In this document: positions 5,908-12,107 of the stretch, piece by piece
How positions within the stretch are numbered: the stretch's first letter is position 1
How the letters are laid out: every line of letters starts with the position of its first letter
Origin: Bifidobacteriaceae bacterium
GTDB lineage: Bacteria; Actinomycetota; Actinomycetes; Actinomycetales; WQXJ01
Direction of reading: 5' to 3'
NCBI GenBank assembly: GCA_031265345.1
Contig: JAISCU010000401.1
Span: forward strand, 1-13,215
Length of the DNA: 13,215 nucleotides
Made by a program: the position numbers and the translations under genes
Notes under the pieces: generated by a model
The model's database searches: none
What the model saw: only the letters and a program-made list of their open reading frames with translations
What the model was told of the DNA's origin: nothing

Positions 5908-6798
5908 ATGAGCACGGGGTTTGGCCGGGCTATTAGTTGGATTGCGGCGTGCGGCGCGACCGCGGCGATCACGCTGGCAGCCAGCGGCTGCACGGTCGAT
6001 GACAAGGGCGTGGCCTCCATCGACCAAGGCAAGGCTTCTGTTGAGCCATCGACCGGCGCAGAGGCCGCGGGCGCTGATGCCGAACCGGCGGCTCCGGAAC
6101 AGGTGGCGGCGGCCGAGGCGATGGTGGCTTGCCTCAAGGACAAAGGCGTCGAAACGGAACTGATAGACGCAGGGGTTCAGAGTTACGGTGACTTCGAGTC
6201 TGTGAATTACAAGGAGGTCTGGCTGACCCCGGCCTTGGATGAGTTCTACTTCAGCATCCCGGACTCGAGCGGCATGGCGTCGTCGAGCGAGCTGGAGGAA
6301 AGGCTCGGCTGGAGCATGGAGGATGGCCAACCGCACTTGTATGACAATGGCCGGGACCAGACCGATGTGCTGGTGGCCTGCATCGATTCGTCCGGATACA
6401 CCACACCCAAACCGCAATGGGACCCGCGCGAGGAGGAGGCCGAGAAACAACTGATGGCGGACGCCTCGAACACCTGGGCGGCCTGCGCCCGCGAGAACGG
6501 GCTCCCCAAGGTGACGGACGCCAAGGTCGAGGTCGACAACTTCGAATCGATGCCTGCGGTGCTCGTGGACGGCTCCGTGACGGTCGATGAGCTCAAGGCC
6601 GCGCTGGCCAAGTGCGCGCCGTTCGATCCCGAGCGCGACCTGGCCGCGCCCAACTTCTACGACGAGGGCGAGACCGCGCCCAAGTGGACCGACCCCTCGA
6701 TCACTTTCGACCTGCCCGAGGACGACCCCAAGTTCGCCCAGTTGAGGCAGGCCCTGGATGATCACATCGCAGCCGCCTACGAGAAGGCCAAGAGCTAA
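5908..6798 (+). CDS. Lipoprotein of unknown function, paralogue 1
   Basis: Not a family I recognise by name. The 296-residue product has a short basic/hydrophobic signal and a lipobox ending ASGC, with lipidated Cys28, so it should be anchored on the outer face of the membrane. A short VASI motif and a Ser/Ala/Glu-rich linker follow. The mature part holds three similar motifs: ACLKDKG (Cys75), ACIDSSG (Cys158) and ACARENG (Cys193), plus Cys236 in KCAPFD. The last 130 residues are nearly the same in the neighbouring gene, including SFDLPEDDPK-like and HIAAAYEKA stretches. The even cysteine number after lipidation (four) would allow two disulfides; this is inference. The start is fixed by GGGGG 6 nt upstream and by alignment with the paralogue. 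The promoter at 5835-5866 contains a homopolymeric G tract. Confidence 0.9.
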   Translation: MSTGFGRAISWIAACGATAAITLAASGCTVDDKGVASIDQGKASVEPSTGAEAAGADAEPAAPEQVAAAEAMVACLKDKGVETELIDAGVQSYGDFESVNYKEVWLTPALDEFYFSIPDSSGMASSSELEERLGWSMEDGQPHLYDNGRDQTDVLVACIDSSGYTTPKPQWDPREEEAEKQLMADASNTWAACARENGLPKVTDAKVEVDNFESMPAVLVDGSVTVDELKAALAKCAPFDPERDLAAPNFYDEGETAPKWTDPSITFDLPEDDPKFAQLRQALDDHIAAAYEKAKS

Positions 6799-6927
6799 CT
6801 ACCCAAGCTGCGGGCCGCCCGAGCCGGACCTGCCAGGCGGGGCCGGGCGAACGGCATCGTCCATCTCCAAACCCGTGCCCAGGGAAAACCCCCCGCACGG
6901 ACGGGGAAGAGCCTGCGCAGCGAGGGC
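6799..6927. other. Gap between the two lipoprotein genes
   Basis: Non-coding spacer of about 130 bp, GC-rich, with no recognised terminator. The 47 nt before the second start, including its -10 box and the GGGGG ribosome binding site, resemble the region before the first gene, as expected if the duplication included upstream DNA. Confidence 0.45.
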
Positions 6928-6933
6928 TACGAT
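6928..6933 (+). promoter_or_regulatory. -10 box of the second lipoprotein gene
   Basis: TACGAT fits TAnnnT and lies 47 nt before the proposed ATG at 6975, exactly as TAGGCT does for the first paralogue. No good -35 is found 16-20 bp upstream and there is no G tract. Expression may depend on read-through or an activator. Confidence 0.4.
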
Positions 6934-6974
6934 GGTTGGACCAGATGATTCAAAGGCGAAATCGGGGGCATGAA

Positions 6975-7835
6975 ATGGGCATCAGGTCTGGGCGGGCCAT
7001 GAGGCGGATGGCGATCTGTGGCGCGGCGGTCGCGCTGATGGCGGTGGCGGGCGGGTGCAAATCCGATGGCGGGGACGTGGCCAGCATCGGCAACGAGGAC
7101 GGGCCTGCCGAAAACGTGGCGCTGGACAAGGAGACGGCCGACTTGGTCGCGAAACAGGCGGCCAGCGCGGAGGACATGCTGGCGTGCCTGAAGGGTAAGG
7201 GCATCGACGCCGACCTCGTGCCCAGCGGCACCACCGGGTACGGCTCGGCCGAGTTCAAGCAGATCTGGATCAATGCCGAGCCGAGGGCTGTTTGCTTCTC
7301 GTTGCCGGGCGAGGGCGGCATGTGCGATCCCGCGGCGCTCGAAGGCCCGGATATGCCAACGGACGAGGACAGGGCCTATCTCTATGTGGACGGCCTGGAC
7401 CGGAGCGAGGAACTCGTCGCCTGCATCGAAGAGACCGGCTATTTCACGCCGGAGCCGAAGATCGACCCGCGCGAGGAGGAGGCCGAGAAGCAACTGCAGG
7501 CGGACGCCTCGAACCTCTGGGCCGCCTGCGCCCGCGAGAACGGATTGCCGGGGATGCCGGACGCCAAGATCGAGATCGACAGCTTCGCGACCATGCCCGC
7601 CGCGCTGGTGGACGGCTCGGTGACGGTCGACCAGTTCAAGGCGGTGCTCGACCAGTGCCCGCCCTTCGATCCCAAGCGCGACCTGGGCGCGCCGCAGGAC
7701 GTGGACGGCACCGGCCCGCGCTTGATCGACCCGTCGATCAGCTTCGACTTGCCTGAGGACGATCCGAAGCTCGCGCAACTGCGCCAAGCCTTGGACGACC
7801 ACATCGCGGCCGCCTACGAGAAGGCCAACAGCTAG
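6975..7835 (+). CDS. Lipoprotein of unknown function, paralogue 2
   Basis: Tandem paralogue of the gene at 5908. From the ATG at 6975 the product is 286 residues with the lipobox cysteine at position 28 (AVAGGC), the same position as in the first copy. An upstream in-frame ATG at 6936 would add 13 polar residues and lacks a ribosome binding site, whereas 6975 has GGGGG at the same 6-nt spacing as the first gene. It keeps VASI after the lipobox and the three repeated motifs ACLKGKG (Cys71), ACIEETG (Cys150) and ACARENG (Cys185), plus Cys228. It has two extra cysteines, Cys107 and Cys117, in a VCFSLPGEGGMC segment. The C-terminal 130 residues are strongly conserved between the copies and the middle diverges. 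This looks like duplication with diversification of an exposed region. Function unknown. Confidence 0.9.
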   Translation: MGIRSGRAMRRMAICGAAVALMAVAGGCKSDGGDVASIGNEDGPAENVALDKETADLVAKQAASAEDMLACLKGKGIDADLVPSGTTGYGSAEFKQIWINAEPRAVCFSLPGEGGMCDPAALEGPDMPTDEDRAYLYVDGLDRSEELVACIEETGYFTPEPKIDPREEEAEKQLQADASNLWAACARENGLPGMPDAKIEIDSFATMPAALVDGSVTVDQFKAVLDQCPPFDPKRDLGAPQDVDGTGPRLIDPSISFDLPEDDPKLAQLRQALDDHIAAAYEKANS

Positions 7836-7982
7836 CCCGCCAGCCGCGCATGGTCCCAACCCGGCCTGTCGAGCATGGTCGAGCGGACGGCATCGGAAGC
7901 CGAAGACGGTGTCCAGCGCAAGCCGGGCGCGACCGCAAATCTTTCGACGCGAAGCAATTTCCGGGCACTCTGATCACGGAAT
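7836..7982. other. Spacer between lipoprotein 2 and the repeat element
   Basis: Non-coding. It holds GTCGAGCGGACGGCATCGG at 7878-7896, matching 18 of 19 bases at 11489-11507, so a short repeat is dispersed in this genome. No other structure is seen. Confidence 0.45.
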
Positions 7983-8067
7983 GGGGACGGACCCGTTATC
8001 CACAGGGCCTGACCTGCGGGTTCGCCTGTGGAAAACCGGCGGCCGGGCATGGAAAGGTACCGTCCCC
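7983..8067 (-). repeat. 85-bp GGGGAC inverted-repeat element, copy B
   Basis: Reverse-oriented copy of 5278-5362 (73 of 85 identical, no gaps). Outer and inner arms are conserved, while most differences lie in the spacer and loop. DnaA-box-like TTATCCACA is at 7996-8004, and TGTGGAAAA at 8027-8035. Homology extends about 8 bp past the element on the side away from capA. It starts 4 nt beyond the capA stop, in the same gene-relative orientation as copy A after the dehydrogenase. It lies between convergent genes and may terminate both. Confidence 0.85.
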
Positions 8068-8070
8068 GGG

Positions 8071-9354
8071 TTAGGGGCGGGGGAGGACTTCCAACTTCGC
8101 GCCCGATGCCGTGGGTGGGCTTAGCTGCTCGGGCGCGTCGCCCATTATGGCCCGCAAGCGGTCGTAGCGCAGCGCGACTCCGGCGGCGCCGATCTGGCCC
8201 AGTTCGCCGCCGGCCGCGACGGAGTCCTCGAGCATATGGACCCGGTGGCCGTGGGCGGTGTCCACGGTCACGCCCGCCCAGGTCATGCCGGTGACGCCAG
8301 CCCCGGCCGCGTCCTTGGTGATGGTCACGAAGGCGACCGCGCCGGTGTCGGTGTTCGGCCCGACCACTGCATCGGTCTGGTTGGAGAGGAAGTTGCCCAA
8401 CGAGTAGATGGTCCACATGCCGCGCCCGCCAACACCCCCTGGCACCAGCTCGATCGGCTCGGCGACATGCGGGTGGTCGCCGATCACCGCATCGATCTGG
8501 CCTGATTCGGCCAACCGGGCTACGATCCCGCGCTGCTCGGCCGAAGGCGTGGTCTGGTACTCGACCCCGGCGTGGATGGTGGCCAGCACCACATCGGCCC
8601 CGGCCGCTCGCGCCGCCTGGGCCTGGGCGATCATCGCGGCGGTGTCGATCGGGGTGTTGACGGCCCAGGGCTGTGCGGAGGGAAGGGGGATGCCATTGGT
8701 CCCATAGGTGGCGGCGATGTGCGCGATGGTGAGGCTCTGGCCCGAATCCGTCAGCCGGTAGAGTTGCGGCAGCGCCGCGTCAGCCTGGCTCAACGCGGTC
8801 CCGGAGTAGCCCATCCCGGCCGCCTTCAGCGTCTCAAGGGTGTGCGACACACCCTCCCAACCCCGGTCGAGCGAGTGGTTCGAGGACGTGGTGCAGCCGT
8901 CCCAGCCTTGCTCGGCCATGTCCCTGACCAGGGACGTCGGCGCGCCGAAGACCGGGTAGCCGCTCGGCGTCTGGCCCGGCGGGGCGAGCGGCACCTCCAG
9001 CTGGCAGATCGCCAGGTCGGCCCCGGCGATCCAGGAGTCGACACCGGCCAACAGCGGGCTGTACTCAAAGTCAGAACCAGCGGCCGCCGAAGAGTTGACC
9101 GGTTGGTGCATCAGCATGTCGCCGCCGAACGCGACCGTCACGGTCAACTCGGAGGGAACCTCGGGCGGCGCGTCCTTCGGAGCTGCCAGTGGCGGGGCTG
9201 TCAAGGTGACCACGGGCGAACTGGGGCTGGCCGCCTGACTCGACCCGGCGGCATCGGGCGCCTGGTCCAAAGCGAACGCGAAAGCCGAACCCAGGCCCAG
9301 ACCTGCCAGCAGCGACAGGCCCAGGGCAGCGAACAAACGTGGAAGGGGGCTCAC
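8071..9354 (-). CDS. CapA-family (PGA_cap) exported protein
   Basis: Member of the CapA / poly-gamma-glutamate capsule family (PF09587), with a calcineurin-like metallophosphatase fold. Some members take part in capsule or envelope polymer synthesis; the substrate here is unknown. The 427-residue product starts with a signal or membrane anchor (about residues 5-30) and a Pro/Ser/Ala linker to about 70. The domain motifs follow: GGDMLMH (Asp79), SSNHSLDRG (Asn159, His160, Asp163), HAGVEY (His261, Glu265), IGDHPHV (His294, His296) and SLGNFLSNQ. The usual NLE after the first strand is QLE here (Gln118-Leu-Glu120). The GTG start is supported by a leaderless-type promoter ending 8 nt upstream. 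It lies downstream of a glycosyltransferase-like gene on the same strand, with its own promoter and a CRP-like box. Confidence 0.88.
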   Translation of the reverse strand: MSPLPRLFAALGLSLLAGLGLGSAFAFALDQAPDAAGSSQAASPSSPVVTLTAPPLAAPKDAPPEVPSELTVTVAFGGDMLMHQPVNSSAAAGSDFEYSPLLAGVDSWIAGADLAICQLEVPLAPPGQTPSGYPVFGAPTSLVRDMAEQGWDGCTTSSNHSLDRGWEGVSHTLETLKAAGMGYSGTALSQADAALPQLYRLTDSGQSLTIAHIAATYGTNGIPLPSAQPWAVNTPIDTAAMIAQAQAARAAGADVVLATIHAGVEYQTTPSAEQRGIVARLAESGQIDAVIGDHPHVAEPIELVPGGVGGRGMWTIYSLGNFLSNQTDAVVGPNTDTGAVAFVTITKDAAGAGVTGMTWAGVTVDTAHGHRVHMLEDSVAAGGELGQIGAAGVALRYDRLRAIMGDAPEQLSPPTASGAKLEVLPRP

Positions 9355-9362
9355 GCTTGCCT

Positions 9363-9392
9363 AGCTTAGGGGCAACTGTGGCGCGCGTCACA
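9363..9392 (-). promoter_or_regulatory. capA promoter with CRP/GlxR-like box
   Basis: On the minus strand TAAGCT (9368-9363) is a TAnnnT -10 box, with GTGACG 17 bp upstream as -35. The -35 is part of TGTGA-CGCGCG-CCACA (9377-9392), which matches the CRP/GlxR consensus TGTGA-N6-TCACA at 9 of 10 bases. Its centre is 30.5 nt upstream of the GTG start. The -10 box is so close to the GTG that the transcript is probably leaderless. Confidence 0.5.
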
Positions 9393-9486
9393 CCGGGCCG
9401 GGCGGTGTCCAGGGCTCGCCCCGCCGACCCGGCCGCGCGCCCGGCCCCGGCCCGAACCCCGTGAGGTCGCGATCAACGACCGGATC

Positions 9487-10536
9487 TCACTCGCCGAACC
9501 AGCGCTCGACATGCTCGGCTATCGAGGTCTCGAAGGCGTCGTCGGAGTGGTTCTGGCTGAGCCACTCGACCAGGGAACCGCCCGCCGCGGCGTCCAGCTC
9601 GGCGCGGCAGGCGGCCGTGTCGGTGACGGCGCGCAGCAGCATCGACTCGGCCTGGGCCAACGTGGTGTAGAAGAAGGGGTAGCCCTCGGGAACCAGCGCG
9701 CGCGCCCATTCCCTGTCCGGGAAGATGCCGATGGCCCCCGCCAGCAGAGCCTCGATGTACTCCAGGCCGTAGGTCTCATCGCGGGCCGTGGCCAGGAACG
9801 CGGTGGTCGAGGCCAGAGCCTCCCAGTACTGCTGGCGGGAGGGCGTCAGCGGCCCCACCCAGGCCCATTTGTTGCGGGACAGGGTCATGGCCAGCGGCGA
9901 GACCAGATGCGGCTCGGTCAGGCGGGCGGCCACCTGGATGGGCGCGCGTTTCGCCACGCGTGAGACCACGTCGATGAACTGCTGGGGCTGCTTGCGTTCC
10001 GACATGTAGATCGCGGGGTAGAGCACCAGCGGGCGGTCGGGCTCCTGGCGGGGCTGCAAATGGTCCAAGTGGATGCCGAGGTTCACCCAGGAGATGCGGG
10101 CGCGTTCCGCCAACGGCTGGATGGTCCAGCGGCGGACGTACTCGTGGATGGCCTTGGCGGTGCGCTCCGAGTTGGCGAAGGTCGGGAACAGCGCGCAGGA
10201 CAGGGACAGCGTGGCCAGTTCGACGGTCGAGTCGTACCGCGCCCAGTTCCACCACATGAAGTTCATCAGCTTGGGGCTGTCGGTGTTGGCCTTGAGCGTC
10301 ATCCAAGCGTCCGCCGAGTCGATGACGTCCATGTTGATGACCACCGTGCTGTCGGCATCGACCATCTCCAGCGGCAGGACGTCGAAGGTCGGGTAGCGGT
10401 GGACTTGGGGAGCTATCAGTTCCGCGCCGGGGAAGACCCGCAGCAAGCGGCGGACCAGGGTGGCGCCGGCGTCGTGCCCGCCCACAGTCCCGTCTGAGTC
10501 GATGGCGAGCCCGGAATATTTGACGGCGATTCTCAT
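9487..10536 (-). CDS. Glycosyltransferase-like protein, GT-B fold
   Basis: Probable nucleotide-sugar-dependent glycosyltransferase of GT-B type (GT4-like); no exact family is claimed. The 349-residue protein opens with a strand and glycine-rich loop, RIAVKYSGLAIDSDGTVGGHDAGATL, as in N-terminal GT-B domains. The C-terminal domain begins near 168 (RPLVLYPAIYMSERKQPQ). It contains an EX7E pattern, Glu254 and Glu262 in ARDETYGLEYIEALLAGAIGI, the usual donor-binding signature. An aromatic NFMWWNW patch lies near 92-98. There is no signal peptide, so it should act in the cytoplasm. I chose ATG at 10536 (GGTGGA about 7 nt upstream); a GTG 12 nt earlier is in frame but sits on its own Shine-Dalgarno-like GGGG. 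Neighbouring capA suggests an envelope polymer, by inference. Confidence 0.75.
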   Translation of the reverse strand: MRIAVKYSGLAIDSDGTVGGHDAGATLVRRLLRVFPGAELIAPQVHRYPTFDVLPLEMVDADSTVVINMDVIDSADAWMTLKANTDSPKLMNFMWWNWARYDSTVELATLSLSCALFPTFANSERTAKAIHEYVRRWTIQPLAERARISWVNLGIHLDHLQPRQEPDRPLVLYPAIYMSERKQPQQFIDVVSRVAKRAPIQVAARLTEPHLVSPLAMTLSRNKWAWVGPLTPSRQQYWEALASTTAFLATARDETYGLEYIEALLAGAIGIFPDREWARALVPEGYPFFYTTLAQAESMLLRAVTDTAACRAELDAAAGGSLVEWLSQNHSDDAFETSIAEHVERWFGE

Positions 10537-10548
10537 GTGCAGTTCCAC

Positions 10549-10806
10549 CCCTTGTCGGTCGGTTGGGCCGGTCAGCGGCCGGTCAGGCCAGCGAGTCGCG
10601 GCTTCCAGTAAACCTTAGAGAACCCCCCTGGGTCGCAGTGCCCCAGTTTCACTTGCTTTACTAGCTCCGCTCTCGCCTGCGCAACGCTACCGGCTCGCCC
10701 GGCGCAGGCCTTGGACCAAAGGCCGTCTGGCGCGCCCGCGTGCAGCCCTCGGGGGCCTGGCAACGCACAGATCGCCCGCGCGGCGCACAGATCGCCCGCA
10801 GGGCCC
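10549..10806. other. Intergenic region before the glycosyltransferase
   Basis: No gene is seen. It must hold the promoter of the minus-strand glycosyltransferase; the best -10 is TAAGGT (10617-10612), without a convincing -35. Two direct repeats of CGCACAGATCGCCCGC lie at its right end, and GCCGGTCA is repeated near 10568 and 10579. Confidence 0.4.
10764..10799 (+). repeat. Two 16-bp direct repeats, period 20
   Basis: CGCACAGATCGCCCGC occurs at 10764-10779 and again at 10784-10799, separated by 4 bp. It is just beyond the stop codon of the small membrane protein gene. Function unknown; simple duplication is likely. Confidence 0.7.
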
Positions 10807-11181
10807 TCAGAACACGATGGTCTCCTGCCAATTCATGAATCCGGCCAGCACCATCGCCACCAGTCCGATCACCGCCGCCGGAACGCACCAGCCGAGTCCC
10901 CGCTCCCGGCCTTGGTGGATGCGCCATGCCGACCAAATGGCCAAAGCCACGGCGCATCCATCCATGGGTACCCCGAGGAACAGCCCGACCCAAGGGAATA
11001 ACGAGAGGGCCAGACCAATCACCGCCGCCGCCAGAGAGGCTAGGCCGACCGGGCTGACAGGCAGCGCGCCGGTGGCGTAGTTAGGGATCCGGTAGGCGTC
11101 GAGTGGTTTCAGTTCGCGACGAAACAGGTCTTCCGGCTCCGGTCGAGCCGGTTCCTCCTGCGGGTAGCGGACTGAGTTCAT
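10807..11181 (-). CDS. Small multi-pass membrane protein
   Basis: A 124-residue hypothetical protein. A charged, proline-rich N-terminus (about residues 1-40) is followed by hydrophobic spans at about 43-70, 73-88 and 98-116, with a short basic loop (RIHQGRERG) between the last two. The pattern of paired Gly/Ala-rich helices resembles small DUF4190-like actinobacterial membrane proteins, but I would not assign the family. Starts at TTG 11190 or GTG 11187 are possible. ATG 11181 is preferred because TACTTT, a TAnnnT -10 box, ends 7 nt before it, implying a leaderless mRNA. A CRP-like palindrome sits 20-41 nt upstream of this start. It appears to be a single-gene unit. Confidence 0.65.
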   Translation of the reverse strand: MNSVRYPQEEPARPEPEDLFRRELKPLDAYRIPNYATGALPVSPVGLASLAAAVIGLALSLFPWVGLFLGVPMDGCAVALAIWSAWRIHQGRERGLGWCVPAAVIGLVAMVLAGFMNWQETIVF

Positions 11182-11188
11182 GCCCACC

Positions 11189-11222
11189 AAAGTAGGCCGC
11201 GAATGTGACCCACGTCACATTC
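11189..11222 (-). promoter_or_regulatory. Leaderless promoter with perfect CRP/GlxR-like palindrome
   Basis: Bases 11201-11209 (GAATGTGAC) and 11214-11222 (GTCACATTC) form a perfect 9-bp inverted repeat with a 4-bp spacer. It contains TGTGA-N6-TCACA (11204-11219), the exact CRP-type consensus. On the minus strand TACTTT (11194-11189) is the -10 box and GTGACG within the palindrome serves as -35 at 18 bp. The box centre is 30.5 nt from the ATG at 11181, identical to the capA arrangement. Confidence 0.65.
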
Positions 11223-11414
11223 CGGGTCGGTTTGCTCGACAGGTGAACGCTTGCGGGCGGTCCAGGACTCCCACCTGGACGATGCCGCCGCCCTGGCCCG
11301 TCAGCTTCGCCCGGTCCGCCCCGGGCTGGGTGGCAGCCGCCTGCCTGCGTGCAGATTCTCAGGCGACGCGCGATGGAGTGTCCGCCAGCCCCTGCGACTG
11401 GTCCCTCCCGCGAG

Positions 11415-11438
11415 TTGAAGCCAATTCCGGACACGACC
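11415..11438 (+). repeat. 24-bp direct repeat, copy 1
   Basis: Matches 11551-11574 at 23 of 24 positions; both share the core CCAATTCCGGACACGACC. The copies are 136 bp apart in the same orientation. No terminal inverted repeats or coding content are associated. Confidence 0.75.
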
Positions 11439-11550
11439 GCATCAGGGCGGCGATGCCACCACCAGGCTGACCTGCGCGAACGCTGGTTGTCGAGCGGGCG
11501 GCATCGGGCACCGGTGTCCGTAGCTGGCTGGAACTCGACGCGGTGGCCAA

Positions 11551-11574
11551 TTGAGGCCAATTCCGGACACGACC
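11551..11574 (+). repeat. 24-bp direct repeat, copy 2
   Basis: Second copy of the 11415-11438 repeat (23 of 24). It is preceded at once by GGCCAA, so GGCCAATT is itself repeated across 11545-11563. Confidence 0.75.
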
Positions 11575-11630
11575 AGCCAGAAGGAGCCGACCGGAAAAGT
11601 GCCAAGCGGCTCCCGGCCGGGCGTCCCGCC

Positions 11631-12107
11631 TTAGGAGTTGGGCCAGACGGGGTTGGGCGGACTCTGGGGCGGCATTTGGCGCGGCTGAACCCCCTGCGGC
11701 GCGACCGGCGGTTGGCCTGCTGGCGGCGGCATGCTCGACCAGTCGGCGTGCGGCGATGCCTGTTGGGCAGGCGGCGCCGGCTGGGCTGGTTGGGCTGGCG
11801 GTCCCGAGTAGAACGGGTCTCCCGATCCAGGGGCGTAGCCAGGCGCCGCGGAAGCCGGGCCGCCCAGCGGCGGCGGCGCGTACCCAGGGGAGACGTACCC
11901 CGCGGCCGCTGGAACTCCGTAGGCGGCATCGGCCATGACAGGTGTGTTGGCGGCGGCTCGCTTGGCTCTCTTCGCCGCGCCGAAGAACCGCGGAACCGAG
12001 ATCAGGAACCAGAGCCCGCCGACGATCAGCGTGTACGAGAAGATGAAGTAGCTGTCGCCGTAATCGGCGGGCCGCGCCCAGTTAGCCCCGCCGTGCCAGG
12101 AGGGCAC
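11631..12107 (-). CDS. Single-span membrane protein with proline-rich tail
   Basis: A 158-residue hypothetical protein. One hydrophobic helix at about 19-39 (FIFSYTLIVGGLWFLISV) is followed by a basic stretch (AAKRAKRAAA) that should stay cytoplasmic by the positive-inside rule. Then comes a disordered tail from about 55 to the end, rich in Pro, Ala, Gly and Gln, with GY/PP motifs. No enzymatic domain is visible. The GTG start at 12107 has GAGG about 7 nt upstream and overlaps the end of the upstream regulator gene by 26 nt, so translation is probably coupled. Function is not assigned; a scaffold or adaptor is one guess. Confidence 0.6.
   Translation of the reverse strand: MPSWHGGANWARPADYGDSYFIFSYTLIVGGLWFLISVPRFFGAAKRAKRAAANTPVMADAAYGVPAAAGYVSPGYAPPPLGGPASAAPGYAPGSGDPFYSGPPAQPAQPAPPAQQASPHADWSSMPPPAGQPPVAPQGVQPRQMPPQSPPNPVWPNS

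Larger units (their letters stand above)
11223..11630. other. Non-coding region with direct repeats
   Basis: About 400 bp between two minus-strand genes. Frames are open on both strands but carry no domain or ribosome binding site. It contains the 24-bp repeats at 11415 and 11551, a dispersed GTCGAGCGGGCGGCATCGG at 11489-11507, and a weak stem GGAGCCG (11583-11589) / CGGCTCC (11607-11613) that could end the gene at 11631. Confidence 0.5.

Noticed and set aside
6936..6974. Earlier ATG for lipoprotein 2
   Set aside because: It lacks a ribosome binding site and lies 3 nt after the -10 box. The ATG at 6975 has the same GGGGG spacing and lipobox position as the paralogue.
5278..8067. DnaA-box-like sequences taken as a replication origin
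   Set aside because: Only two boxes per repeat copy, no AT-rich unwinding region and no dnaA, dnaN or gyrB genes nearby.
8572..9369. 265-codon plus-strand frame opposite capA
   Set aside because: Antisense to a gene with clear PGA_cap motifs; the translation is low-complexity with no recognisable signature.
11081..11929. 282-codon minus-strand frame across the 11223-11630 gap
   Set aside because: It overlaps two better-supported genes in other frames and is extremely Arg/Pro-rich without domains.
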